Source: Tetracentron sinense (Eukaryota > Streptophyta > Magnoliopsida > Trochodendrales > Trochodendraceae). Taken from it: a DNA stretch of 64,000 bases. A model generated the notes under the pieces. That model was not told where the DNA came from, searched no databases, and was given only the letters and a program-made list of their open reading frames with translations. Positions 22,720 to 34,060 of this stretch are shown piece after piece (within the stretch, counting starts at the first letter, position 1; each line of letters starts with the position of its first letter). The stretch is taken from the NCBI GenBank assembly GCA_015143295.1, contig CM026568.1:19040607-19104606 (forward strand), written 5' to 3'. Position numbers and translations under genes: made by a program.

Positions 22720-22940
22720 ACCGTTCAAACTGTGCCAATCCTGAATGCTTAACCATTCAAATGGACCTCAACCATTCAAACGATGCTAGAAAAGTGGATT
22801 CCCGAATGTGTGACCATTCGAACAATCACAGTAGAAAATCACAAAACAGGAGGAACAAGGGGTAAAACCGTTCGAACAAACCACGATTGTTCGAATGATG
22901 CCTCAACCATTTGAATGATCCTCAGACCGTTTGAACAGTC
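22720..22940 (+). repeat. Cluster of TTCGAA-centred palindromes in the solo LTR
   Basis: Words such as CCGTTCGAAC, TTGTTCGAATGA, CCATTTGAATGA and CCGTTTGAACAG recur with spacing of about 19-20 bases between 22868 and 22940, and looser copies (CCATTCAAATGG, CCATTCAAACGA, CCATTCGAACAA) lie further left. It sits upstream of the TATA box. Confidence 0.75.
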
Positions 22941-23858
22941 ATGCTTAGATATTTTGGGAAAAAACTTTAAGTTATGGGATTTTAGGGTTTTAACCCCCCC
23001 CCCCCCCCACAAACTACTATAAATAGGCCTTATTTCGAGGGTTTAACCTTATCTAAGTGTTTTTAACCTAATTTGGCAAAGGAATAGTGAAAATCCTAAG
23101 TTTTCTAAGGAGATTGCTTGGAGAAGGGAGGAAAAACTTGGAGATCGCCCCAAAAGCCTTCTCAAGTGATTTGGATCGTAGGGAGACGATCCCAAAGGTC
23201 GATATATTGTCTAACCTAACTCTATTATAGTCTTTGCATGTTTAATCAAGATTAAATGAAGATTAATATGTATTTCACATGTTTATGCATGGATCGTAGG
23301 CTTGAATATAAAATGGGGTTTTTACTTATGGTTATGAATCCTATTGAGCATGATTAAATTATTATGGTGTTGATATTGATATTTAATGGCATGGATGTGT
23401 GTGAAATGGAGGATGAGAAATTATTACGGAGTCATTGGTTGAATTGTTATGACTTGTGAATGGAGAATGGGTTAACGTGATGGAGGAGGGGTGGTTTGTG
23501 ATCAAATGGTGGATTAAAAAGGGTAATCAAAATTATCAATAGTGATGTTGGATGCTTATAATTATGTTGTGGAAATGGTGGAATTATGATAAAGTGATAT
23601 TTGTGACTAACAATGATAAATTATGCCTTGTGCATCTTGTATGATAATCAACATTCGGGTAGGTCAAAACTTAGAGAAAGACTTATAGATCGAGAATTCT
23701 CTAACCATCGTGGTATGGACCTTGGCGGAGTCTCCATGGTGGAAGGTCAGAATCTAAGTGATGGCCTATTCAAATATTAATCATGGCCCTTAAGTACATA
23801 TTCACATGCATGGTAAAGGTAAAGTTTACGAGTACACGAGTCTCACAAGAAAATGCAC

Positions 23859-24118
23859 TAGACATGAACAAACTACTAACTATGAACACACTACTTATCA
23901 TGCGTTGTCGGGATATGCCACTTATTATAAACATACCACTTATCATGTGTTGTTGGATATGCTACTTAACATGAACAAACTATTTATCGGGCGTTGTCGG
24001 GATATGCCAATTATCATGAACATACCACTTATCATGTGTTGTCGGGACATGCTACTTATCATGAACATACCACTTATTATGCGTTGTCATGAATGTCACT
24101 TATCATGAACATCGGATA
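23859..24118 (+). repeat. Tandem repeat, about five 45 bp units, inside the solo LTR
   Basis: Units starting GTTGTCGGGATATGC follow each other at 45, 44, 45 and 45 bases from 23904, with CCACTTATCATG in each. The last units decay. It lies downstream of the LTR promoter. Confidence 0.85.
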
Positions 24119-25079
24119 CACCACTTACCGCTTACCATGAACATGCATCATATTATGAACATGTAGTTGTCATGCACATGCTTCTCACATGTTCAATTCC
24201 AAGAGTCACAAGTACATGAGTCAAGATGATGATATGATATGATATGATCACATGTTTTCCGCACTCTTATTATGTAACTGTGCCACAGATTATGATATTG
24301 ATTATGTACATGTGATATTATGATGTTAATTAGACATTATATACACTGAACGTTTTCAATGTTCAGCCGAATTGTTATTTTCGACAGGCCTAGAGCAAAA
24401 ACGAGTTGTCGTGCTGTGAGTTAAGGAAGAGTACCAAGAAGAAGAAGAGGAAGGTGACCTATTAGATGAAGGCGTTTGAGATTTAGATCATTTTCCCTAA
24501 CTATTACTAGCCTATCAGATACTTATTTTGTTTAAGAGTTGTAATAGACACTTCTTGTTTAATTGATGTTGTTTAGGTCTTAGATTTATATGGGGATCAT
24601 AATATTGATCCGAGTTATGGATTTAATTTAAGTTGACCATAATCACATTTGATGATTATGTAGGAGTCGAAATTTTATTGGGGTGAAATTGTATAGACTT
24701 TCATCTATTTTGCCTTGAATGCTATAGAGTTAAGCAGATACACGCAGTGTCAAGGGCCCAAGGGTCCTATTATGACCAAGGTGGAATTTTGGGGTGCGAC
24801 AAATTCGATCCATTTGACACACCTACTCCGATGGAGTGAGATATTGGAAGAATCTCTTTAATCGACTAGCTTGTCCGAAACACTAATGAAGCAATATGAT
24901 TCGTACAACTCTATGATACGCGAAAGAAACAATATTATATTTGCAAAGAAACTTTTAATCCTGTTTTGGTGCTAAATGACAGCTATAACATTTTATTTAA
25001 ATAATTTAATGCAACTTTGGGAATACGAATACATCCTAATTATTCAGTCAGCTATGAATTTTTCTCCTATCCTGATTGA

Positions 25080-25890
25080 TTGGATCAAAGCTTGCATATC
25101 ATGCCGAAATTCTCCATCAATGTCAATAGTTCACTTGAGGGATTCTTCAAGAGCACTAGAGGCCTTCGACAGGGGGATCATTTATCCCCTTTCATGTTTG
25201 TCTTGGCCATAGAAAGCCTTTCAGCCATGCTTGACAATGTCGTCTTGTTTGGGGCTATCTGAACTCCTCACTGTAAATGTGCCAAACCTCTAGTTTCTCA
25301 CATTTGCTTTGTTGATGAGTTATTTGTTTTCATTAAAGCTGATATGGACTCCGCTTCAAATCTCTTGGTTGTTCTCCAGAAGTTGTATTTTCAGTCGGGA
25401 ATGCAATCAAACTTGGATAAATCTCATATTTGTTTTGCAGGCACCTCTGCCAGTATCAAGAGAAGTATTATTAATAGCCTTCGCTTTTCCGAGGGATCGT
25501 TGCCAGTGATATATCTCGGGTTACCTATAACTTCTCATAATCTCAAAGCAGTGGATTGCCAACCTCTCCTAGGTCGTATGTTCAACAAAGTCAAGGCATG
25601 GAAAGACAAATTGTTATCCTATGCTAGTAGACTTGGGCTCATCAGATCTGCCCTTATGAGCTCTTGTGTCTATTGGACAAGCTGTTTCATTCTTCCTAAG
25701 AGAATGTGTAAGTCAATGGAGCAAATTTGTTTAAGGTTTCTTTGGGGTGGATATGTTGAGAGTAAAAAATCATCGCCTATTAGCTGGTCTCGGATCTGCA
25801 CCACTCGAGAGGAAGGTGGGTTAGGTCTTCGTCATCTGATTGACTGGAACTCGGTAGCCATATTAAAAAGCAAACTTGGGCGATAGCATC
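25080..25890 (+). pseudogene. LINE-2 reverse transcriptase C-terminal half
   Basis: Reads FFKSTRGLRQGDHLSPFMF, then after a frame change the catalytic motif decayed to CFVDELFVF (family F/YADD), followed by QSNLDKSHICF, YLGLPIT, WKDKLLSYASRLGLIRS, LRFLWGG and EEGGLGLRHL. This is the RT thumb and the connector to the zinc-binding region. The changed catalytic site and the frame breaks make it inactive. Confidence 0.85.
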
Positions 25891-26319
25891 TCGGGAAAAC
25901 AATTATGGGTTGATTGTACTTACTCTAATGTTATCAAGAATAACTGTGAAAGCTCCTTCTAACTGTTCCTGGTCTTGGAGGAATATACTCAAGCTCTGTT
26001 CTATGGCTATTGACATGATTTTTCATTTTATTGAGAATGGCTAGACCACCTCTCTCTGGTTCGATCCTTGGCATCCTATGGGTATTCTCCAGGAAAGATT
26101 TGGCCATGTGATGCAATTTGATTCTGGCCTTTGGTGTTTAGCTTCAATTTCACTTTTGATTGGGATTGACGGATGGGACCCCCTCCTGCAAGTTCTACTA
26201 AGCTTATTGAGGTTTGGAATGAACTACCAACCCTTTCCTCTCACTCCATTCAGTTTGAAGATACCGTTATCAGGAAACCTTCTACCTTTGGCCTTTTAAT
26301 TCTCAAATCGGCGTGACAT

Positions 26320-26560
26320 GCATTGTGTGCCAGCAAGCCTCTTGTCCCTTGGACTGATCTAGTATGGTTCAATATGAATATTCCTTGTCATAGTTTGATC
26401 GCTTGGCTGGCTCTCTCGGAAGGCTTGCAAATTCAAGACACCTTGGTAAGGCACACAATCATTCCTTCATCCAGTTGTGTTATTTGTTGGAACTCTCCAG
26501 AGAACATTCGACACATATTCTTCGATTGTCCTCTATTCAAGGCTATTTGAAAAAACATCA
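26320..26560 (+). pseudogene. LINE-2 RVT zinc-binding region
   Basis: Reads VPWTDLVWFNMNIPCHSLIAW, LQIQDTLV, CVICWNSPENIRHIFFDCPL: the W-P-W-L-C-C-C-H-F-C pattern of plant LINE zinc-binding regions, with one short frame intact. Confidence 0.8.
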
Positions 26561-26589
26561 TTTCCTATTGTGGGTACGACAACAATAGG

Positions 26590-28110
26590 ATTTTGGATTG
26601 GGATCGCGAAGTTTCTTGCATAATATCCTTGTTTAAAGGCAAAGGAATTGTTCACTGTGTGAAGAAAGTTGGGTTCAATGCCACTATTTACCACTTGTGG
26701 CAAGAGAGGAACAATAGGATTTTCAAAAACCAATCTCGAGATGTTGCTGCTATCTCACTCTCAATTGAAAATGACACTCGAAGTAGGTTTGCTTTCTCCA
26801 AACCTAGTGTTGAAGATAGTCCTAGAAACTGTGAATTCTTTGATAATTAGGGCTTAGTTGCTGATAATTTCATTAGTGTGGGGAAAAGTTGTTCGTGGTA
26901 CCCCCCCTCTTGTAGCTTCTTGGGCCTTAAATTCAGATGGGTCACTCTGAGGGCATGTTGCGGGCTTCGGTGGTATTCTTAGGAACCACTTGGGGAATTT
27001 TCTCATTGCTTTCGTTGAAGGTTGCGCTCCAGAGGCCATTGACGTTCTTGAGATAAAGGCATTATTCATGGGTTTCCATGGCTTGTGACCTTGGGGCAGT
27101 TCAATTGCTAGTCTATGCCGACTCTAAATGGGTGGACTCCCTAAACTCTAGATCTGCACCATCTTGGAGATGGAGGAATGAACATCATGAAGCCTTGAGT
27201 TTGATTAATTCATTCGACGACAGACTAGCTTGCAAAGGTTTGTCTTGTTACCTCTTGTATTTTCTTTCCCCGGTTTGAAGCTCCTGAGTATTCTTGAGGA
27301 GGACAAGTCTCGGAAAATGTATCTAAGATTGTAAGCCTAACTCATGCTTACCTTCCAAAAAGAAAGCTTTGGGACAAGAGCTCAAAAGGGACATCAATGA
27401 CATCATTGTCAGAATCTAGGATGCGGAAAAATCTTAGGGACCTATATTTGGATGGTGAGACCTTCTAGATAGACGATACTTTTTTAGAACAAATGGAATG
27501 GTAGACAACCAAAATTTTTTATTAGGTACTGGTGGGCATGTACAAATGGCAAGATCATGTGGGCATTTTCTAAACAATCAAGCATCTAGTCAGGTGGCTG
27601 AAGCGTTGGCAATTCAGCCAAGTTTGATGATAGTGATAGGTAGTGTGGAGCCTGCCTCGACTGAACATCCTTCCTCTATTATATAGCCCTAATACTATTA
27701 AGAATAGGTGTGAGCGGCTACTGTTAGTTTAGATAGCAACTCTGTGATTCTCTTTTGCTCCAGAACATAGTGAAATCTCAGCGACTCCGTGGACGTACCT
27801 CAACTTGAGGGAACCATGTAAATCTGGTGTTCTTATTCTATTTTCTGTCTAAATTTCGTGTCTTACAGATCTTGTTTTAGGGTTCATTCCCTCACAGATA
27901 GCTAATAGATGCGGTATGGATTACCTCATTGTGGAATCAGATGCCAGAGGTCTTGTAGACATTTTGACTTGTCACTATCCAGCCAATTGGGAGGTCTTGC
28001 CTCTTATTTTGACATCCAACATATGGCCTTTGCCTTCACCTATATTCAGTTCCATCAGATCTGTAGAACTCAAAATGGTGAAGCTAAGAAGACTCTTCAG
28101 GTTGTAGATT
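26590..28110 (+). pseudogene. LINE-2 RNase H domain, broken
   Basis: After a GVNATIYHLW-like connector, the segment near 26920-27095 reads NSDGSL, GHVAGFGGILRNHLGNFLIAF and AIDVLEIKALFMG (first catalytic Asp and the following Glu helix), then VQLLVYADSKWV (second Asp). A second, similar tail (GMDYLIVESDARGLVDIL) lies at 27915-28110, so this is either a partial duplication or two LINE copies side by side. Stops interrupt both. Confidence 0.6.
27690..27900 (+). repeat. Possible LTR fragment inside LINE-2 remnant
   Basis: Contains GACTCCGTGGACGTACCTCAA, GAACCATGTAAATCTGGTGTTC and TTATTCTATTTTCTGTC, reminiscent of the U5 end of plant copia-type LTRs. The edges are not visible. Weak call. Confidence 0.35.
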
Positions 28111-28154
28111 TGGGATTTGACTTTGTACTCCAAAATGGGACTGCTGAGACAATC

Positions 28155-28603
28155 TCATAGACTTGTTTTTGTTCTTACTTCATTATCTCTACCAAAAAGA
28201 AAAGAAAAAAGCTCCATGATACGCACAAATGAGACATAAGATTGACTGTCTACTTGTTCGAGGATCTCACTAGTCCGAATGGACGTGGTTACAGAATTGA
28301 ATATGGAAACAATGACAGCTTTTGCATCACTCTTCACGATCACCTGCTTTCACTGCGATCAATATCCATGCGAATCACATTTCTGATAGCCACCACTTTC
28401 GCTTCAGAAAGATATTCTCCAGCAAAGCCAACATAAGGACCCCAAGATCTGGCCCGTGTGTGACCATGTTGCCCTGCGGCACTCTCATCTACGATAGCAG
28501 CACCATCATTGCTGGTGCTAGAGAGGATCCAAAGTCTATCTGAAAAGGGATGAACCCAACTCATGGAGTGTAATCCTAATCTCATAATGCCACGACCACC
28601 CAC
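28155..28603 (-). pseudogene. RNase H-like LINE fragment, minus strand
   Basis: Two overlapping minus-strand frames read GFAGEYLSEAKVVAIRNVIRM and VIVKSDAKAVIVSIFN, which fits the Glu helix and second catalytic Asp of a LINE-type RNase H. It points opposite to LINE-2, so it derives from another insertion. It lies just downstream of the gar2-like gene end, which may transcribe through it. Confidence 0.45.
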
Positions 28604-29252
28604 TTTTACAGGTCGATGAACAGTTCAAATCTAAAAATATAACCTAGAACTCAGGTCTTGCAAGAGAGAGCTTGCCCCCACAATACTTGCCAATTATGAA
28701 CCGAAAATTAAGTTTTGCTGGAGCTTACCAGACTGGTGTTTTCAAGCTTGTCAACATAATTATGGTCCTCATTTTGGTATACTGAATAGGCCCTTATCAA
28801 GGAATGTTTTGAGTTGTTTCTCCTTTAGTAAATTCAGCAATTTAGTAAAAATACAGAACAAGGGTATAGTTTCACCAGATCTGAACTTTCTGATCTGACA
28901 TACATAAAATCTCTGCAAAAGAGATGAAATGGAGTTTGTTAATGGGTGAAATTTGATCTTAAATATAGAGTACGCAGCATTATAATGTGATGTATATGTA
29001 TTGTGAATGATCGTCATAATAACAAAGGCTAACTACTATTCGGGTCAACGTCAATAAATGGAACAAAAATTATAACTTACATCTCAAATTGCATGCTTCA
29101 AAACTCGTAGCGTGGCGATATAGATCTACTGCACAATACACGCCAAGCCAGAGCAATGGATATGGAAATTTATATGATACTAACCACATCAAAATGTAGT
29201 ATTTGGATGATGTGTATAGTTGAACATAACTACTATGGAGAACTAGAAGGAT

Positions 29253-29361
29253 TCAGAATCTACAGCAGAGAAGGCCCTGCCTCCAACCCCGATGCTTCCG
29301 GAAATGTCTCCTGTCGGCTTTTGCCATCCTTACTGGGCTGCTATTCCATTCCGTGTGTAAT
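29253..29361 (-). CDS. gar2-like gene, last exon
   Basis: Acceptor CTACAG ends at 29362; the first base completes the Ile codon split over the intron, followed by LHTEWNSSPVRMA and the basic Arg/His-rich tail ending LLCCRF and TGA at 29253-29255. This short exon has the strongest conserved motif of the gene. Confidence 0.9.
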
Positions 29362-32300
29362 CTGTAGATGCCCCAAGCCAAGTGAAGTTATTTACCAGGA
29401 TTTGATAGAGGAGGATATAGAGAAAACAAATAAATAAAGGTAGTAAGTAATTTACATGGGAAAAGCAAAGGACCGTGTACTGGTTGTACTGCTATCCGAT
29501 CGAAGAGAGATGCTACCAGAATATGCTATCCGCCCTGAGTAAACTATCGGGCCTGATAGAGGACCCACTGCAGAGAAACTTGACTCTCCATGGCTATGCT
29601 CATTGAAAAAGCTTCTGCTTGAAGCTGTTAGACCGTCCAACATCCCATGTTCAAGAGGTGGTTGACAGTCAGCATTTTCTAGGCTCTCCTCTCTGCCACT
29701 TGTTGCGGGTGTAGAAGAATCAAAATCAAAAGTGATACTTCCACTCTCCACCTTACTGCTGAAAGGGACCTCATTGGTATTGCCGCTGCTGTTCAATTCG
29801 TGAGCTGCAGAATCCACTGCAGGGTTTGCCGAAGTTGCCTCCTTACTTGGATCCTGTGTATTTAGATCACCTCAATCAATCAGATCCTAAGATGCCAGGA
29901 ATCTTCATCCACTCTCTCACACGTAGAAACATGAAATGTAATGGGAATTCAGGTGCCGGGTTGAGCTAGAGGGTGGAAATTTGGAGTTCCATCCACCCCT
30001 GACGTATGGCCTTATCTAAAACAGTAGAGAAAATATCACATCCTATATTTTCAGGACAATAAGCATCCATTACTCACTTTCTCTTGAATGGTCAATAAGT
30101 CTGTTATTGTCAACAGAAAGGCTCATCAATTGAATGGTTACAATTTTCCAATTGATGTAGGCCCTTCAATTGATGATTTCCATTGAAACATTGAGAGGAT
30201 AGACCCTACCATCCATTGTGGTACGCCACATGATGTTCTATTTCCTCACGTTACAGAAAACATGCCATGAATTCCTGACCCTCTGATATAGATCAGGGGA
30301 CCCAAAAGTCAGAGCCTCCATTACTTGCTTCTAGCAAGGAATGGTGTCTGAATTCCCGACTGAATGCAAAATTCCCTTGAAAGAAAGTTACGTTACCACC
30401 TTCCCAAAACGACAATCACAGCCGAGACAATTGATATGTGGTCTAAGGAATGTCATTAGAAAAAAAGATGAAACCATGCTACTATTGAAAGATAGTGTAG
30501 TTTATTAGGAAATAATCTTGGCCAATTGTGTACCTGATCAGATTGTTCTTCACCTTCATCACAATCAAAATTGGACGACTTGGGATGGGAGTTCTCTGCA
30601 TCCAATTCTCGCACAAAAAGCATATTTTCAGGCACAGTCTTCTCGTCGGAGACATCATTTGCCTTCTCCTCTTTTGCTTCAAAATTTCCTTCATCATTCT
30701 GCATTAAATTCTCCGAACCACATTGGTGAGCAACATCCTTCTGGCAGTCATCTTCTTCTGAAGATCTCATCCCATCTGGAATAATTGATACAGTATCCTC
30801 TGTTTCTTTGATCAGATCACTATTTCCATCCACATCAGAAGGGAGGGAGCTGCAAAGCCCTCTATGGTCCACCTCATCCTTTTCTATGCAAATCGTTTCC
30901 AGGGAAGGCACTCCCTCATCAATGCAAATGTCCTTGACAACATGATAAGCGCCTCCTTTGAAACAAACAATCAGCTCCGGAAGTTCACATCCCGTAACAC
31001 TCTTATCTGTATAAAGATCTGTTTCTTTTTCAGACAATTCTACATCGCCGAAAGGATTAATATACTGTGTGACAGGGTCTCCAGCCTCATTTTCTACATC
31101 ACTTGTTAAATCTTCCACGTCAATAAAACCATGAAGTCCTGGTACATTCTCAACTCCATCTCCATTGTGCACCTGAGCTGGTAATGGATCTGCATCCACA
31201 CCATTGTTATGGCTTTTTAGATAACATGTGATACCAATTTGGTCTTCTCGCCTGATCTCATTGCCTGCCTTCAATCCACCGGTCTCCATAGCATTGTCAT
31301 TGTATTCAAAAGATTTGCAATCGGGCTTATGGGCCAGAGTTGAAAGGCCATACATGGGTTCATTACCTGCAGGTGCATCTAAATTATTAACACATTATGG
31401 AAATGTGGAATCTAATAAAGAAAACAGAGTCCAAGTTGTTTCCCATTTTGTAATTCCCCTTAAATATAAAAGAAATAAGCACAGGAAAATAAAGAAATAA
31501 AAAGAACAAACAGTAATAAGAAACAGACGAGTAATAGAATACAGGTGTGCGTAATAATTTGACACTTAAATCACCCGTTAGAATGATGTCCCGTGTCGTA
31601 CTAAGCATCTAAGATTTTGAGTTCTATAGATGATGCAGGTAGTAAACCCACTGTTTAAAAAATCAAGTTTTTGGTGGAGGCTAGATTGATCAGTGGCAAG
31701 TTCTATGATAATCCTGTCATGCAATAAAAACAAATGCACTCCCAGATTGTAAATTATGTGAGGCATTAATGGTCTAAAGATAAGATGCCAAAGCTGGAGT
31801 CCTTTAAAATTCATGGTGGTAGTATCAGAAGATTACCAAATTTCATGGTTTAACATAAGTTGGAAATAAAACGAGAGTGTCCTCAAATCACAGCTGCGCC
31901 CAGTAATGTTTTTGAGTAAACACACAACTACTCTGGCAGATACCAACAACTCAGCAATCCAACCTATCAGAACGAACGATAAACTAGGTCAATAACCGAT
32001 TTGAAATTAACTCAACTTGCAAGACTGAGAAATTTGGAATACTAAATGACTACATAAGTGCCCAAATTGAATGAACAAATGAGCAGATTTCAGTTCAGTG
32101 GAACAAGTCATAAGAAAATATAAATTATTTATCTTCAGATATTTACAAGTCAGCCCTTACATCGCACCAACACAAACAACGAATACAAATATCTCATTCA
32201 TAACAGTAACCAATCACAAATAACTAATTGACGGTTTCAAAATCCTGATTCATCATGTTTGGGATATGATTGTAAATCCAAAAGCACGAAAAAGTTGGCC

Positions 32301-33707
32301 TGAATTCAAGGACGTAAACATGGATAAAATACAGTACAGTAGTGAGAACTTAAGCATAACTATGGTACTCCTTAGATTGCATAAGAACAAACAAAAATTG
32401 CTACAAAACATTACTAAAATATTTCCAGAAAGGAATACTGAGACCAAGGTGGAGAAACCACCATCAATACGAAGAGGAATGCTAACCTCGCCTGCAGAGT
32501 TCCATACTCTAAAAAACTTTTTAAAAAAGGAAAAACATGTTGCTTTAACTGTTTCAAAATTATCCGATTAAAGCAATAACATGTGTCACTTCAGTCATGT
32601 GAGTATGGATTTTTTTTTTTTTTTGGGAATTCTGAGAGTATGGCTAGCATTCTTCCAATCCGAAAATCAGTAGACATATTCTACCACCAACTGACAGTTG
32701 AAGATCTTCCTCTCTCTTGCATGGATCAAAAGTTTGTGTCTGTACAGCCTGTGTATGTGAGTAAATGCAACCAAGAAAGCAACAGGAAACAGAAAAGTAT
32801 ATCATATAACAAGTTGGGGCATCAAAGCATTGTGATGGAAGGCCATTGAGTTAGAAATTTTTCAGGAACGCAAACAAAACCCGAATCCATGAAAAGGAGA
32901 GCAAAGAAACTTAAATAGACTATTTTTTTCTTCTTCTGGAGGAGATCAAAACCCAAGGTCCTTGATGTTTCACCATCTGATTCATCAAGATTCATTCAAG
33001 TCATGCTACAGATTCAATTTCTAAGATTATAAGTGATTAGATTTAATGTATCAACCACAATCAAGTGTTAATCCATGCACAAAGCCATCTCCCCTTACAG
33101 AACAGACTAAGACCATGAAAGTTTAGCCTAAGCCCATGGAAATTTCAACCATTCTTTAAAAAATGAAGATAAAAAATAAAAATAAAGAGCTTAGAGGGGG
33201 GGGGGGGGGAAATTACTTTCTGAATGGTTCATGCACCTTCAACAGCTAAATTATATGACATTAAAAGTGGAGTGCGTCAACCAAAACACTTTTGGTAGGT
33301 CCATGTCCAAAGTGTTTTGGTTATAATTATAATTATAAACGATTGGGGCTAGCATTTCAATAACATAAAATTATAATTCAAAATCTAAAAAGGTTCTCCT
33401 TTTACAACCATCCCAGACTTGCTTTTGTCAGGTAGCTCTGGCCGGATCTAATCTAACCCTTTAAAAAACTAGGGTTTCTCTCATACGTGGAGAGAAAGAA
33501 ACCCCGAAAGAATCCTCCCAAACTCACGACAGTTCAGTAAATTCCAAAATTACAGAAGCTGAGAGATCTTAATTAGATTCCAACAATTTCACAATCCTAA
33601 AAAAGAACAAAAAAAAAAAATTAATTAAAAATACCCTTTTAATCTGTGTACGAGACGAGCCCCCTTCTTGATCATCGCTTCAAAAAGACAACCCATTTGG
33701 CTCTTCT
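29253..33707 (-). CDS. Plant 'gar2-like' (18S pre-ribosomal assembly gar2-related) protein, five exons
   Basis: The C-terminus reads ISLRSDSSTTSTRSFAFP, then EWNSSPVRMAKADRRHF and RKHRGWRQGLLCCRF followed by TGA, the conserved end of a plant-specific family annotated as gar2-related (Arabidopsis At2g03810 and relatives). The central exon carries the family block VVKDICIDEGVPS. The protein is acidic and Ser/Glu-rich, predicted disordered, with no catalytic domain; the name comes from old similarity to yeast gar2 and the biochemical role is unknown. Exons proposed: 33707-33635 (ATG at 33696), 32506-32487 (candidate), 31378-30534, 29853-29456, 29361-29253. The last three are firm (phases agree), the first two tentative. 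Predicted length about 478 residues. Nothing indicates a broken gene. Confidence 0.85.
29456..29853 (-). CDS. gar2-like gene, penultimate exon
   Basis: Acceptor TACACAG at 29854; reads DPSKEATSANPAVDSAAHE through GSITFDFDSS to STRSFAFP and the split Ile codon AT|GTAAAT. Length 398 bases, phase 0 in, phase 2 out, matching its neighbours. Confidence 0.9.
30534..31378 (-). CDS. gar2-like gene, large central exon
   Basis: Acceptor ATTTAG at 31379, then a phase-1 entry giving APAGNEPMYGLSTLAHKPD; ends EEGEEQSDQ-type text at CAG|GTACAC. It holds VVKDICIDEGVPSLETICI and long acidic stretches. An alternative acceptor CTGCAG 12 bases further in would also keep phase. Confidence 0.88.
32487..32506 (-). 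CDS. gar2-like gene, candidate 20-base exon
   Basis: This is a proposal only. The first exon leaves in phase 2 and the central exon enters in phase 1, so a small exon of length 3n+2 is needed if both are right. The segment after TTTTTTAGAG and before GCGAG|GTTAGC is 20 bases and adds MELCRR in frame. A 5-base exon at the same donor would also fit. Confidence 0.3.
33635..33707 (-). CDS. gar2-like gene, probable first coding exon
   Basis: A strong acceptor (T-run then GCAG) opens the exon; 11 bases later ATG at 33696 starts MGCLFEAMIKKGARLVHRLK and the frame reaches a donor GG|GTATTT. An alternative is splicing at ATGG|GTTGTC, which would give MDAPAGNEP directly by joining the central exon. 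Transcript data would settle it. Confidence 0.5.
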
Positions 33708-33879
33708 CTGCAAAAAAAAAAAAAGGGGTTAGAGAAAAGAAACAAATTAGGAAAAAAAAAAAATGAAAATTAACCCATCTTCTCAGATAAACCACAGAGT
33801 CCATTCATGCCGAGAAGATCAAATAGAGAAGACAAAAAATCTTAAATAGATTCAGAGAGAGAACTAAGTTCAACAACCT

Positions 33880-34060
33880 TAGCTTCTTTTTGCAGCAGAG
33901 GCAGAGACAGAGACAGAGACAGAGACATCCCAAGTGAAATCAATGAGAGAAAAAGATAAATCAAAGCTCAGCAGGCCAGGAGAAGAAACATGGAATAGAT
34001 GAGAGAGAGAGAGAGAGAGAGAGTAAAGTCAAATGGCTCTGGGTATTTATTTTAAGGAAC
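33880..34060 (-). promoter_or_regulatory. Core promoter and 5' untranslated exon of the gar2-like gene
   Basis: On the minus strand AAATAAATACCC (about 34043-34054) looks like a TATA box and is followed by a (CT)n pyrimidine patch (34001-34022), a common plant core-promoter layout. Downstream the leader has four GAGACA hexamers (33899-33926, read on plus) and a plausible donor AAG|GTTGTTG near 33880 for a leader intron. Confidence 0.5.

Larger units (their letters stand above)
22640..24801 (+). mobile_element. Solo LTR of a Ty3/gypsy element
   Basis: It is homologous over its length to the 5' LTR at 47974-50116 on the other strand. Shared landmarks are CTATAAATAGG (about 23019), CCTAATTTGGCAAAGGA, GGAGATTGC, an internal tandem repeat and a 3' end reading CCAAGGTGGAATTTTGGGGTGCGACA. 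No primer-binding site or gag follows, so it is a solo LTR; the left edge is placed by length only. Confidence 0.65.
24960..28110 (+). mobile_element. L1-type LINE ORF2 remnant, second family (LINE-2)
   Basis: Reverse transcriptase from the RQGD block onward, RVT zinc-binding region and RNase H occur in order on the plus strand, with several stops and frame changes. The endonuclease and the RT fingers are missing (5' truncated). The protein text differs clearly from the LINEs at 7080 and 44540. A short LTR-like piece (27690-27900) splits the RNase H part. Confidence 0.8.

Noticed and set aside
23783..24108. Open frames of 63 and 100 codons with repetitive Met/Thr/His text
   Set aside because: They are translations of the 45 bp tandem repeat in the solo LTR.
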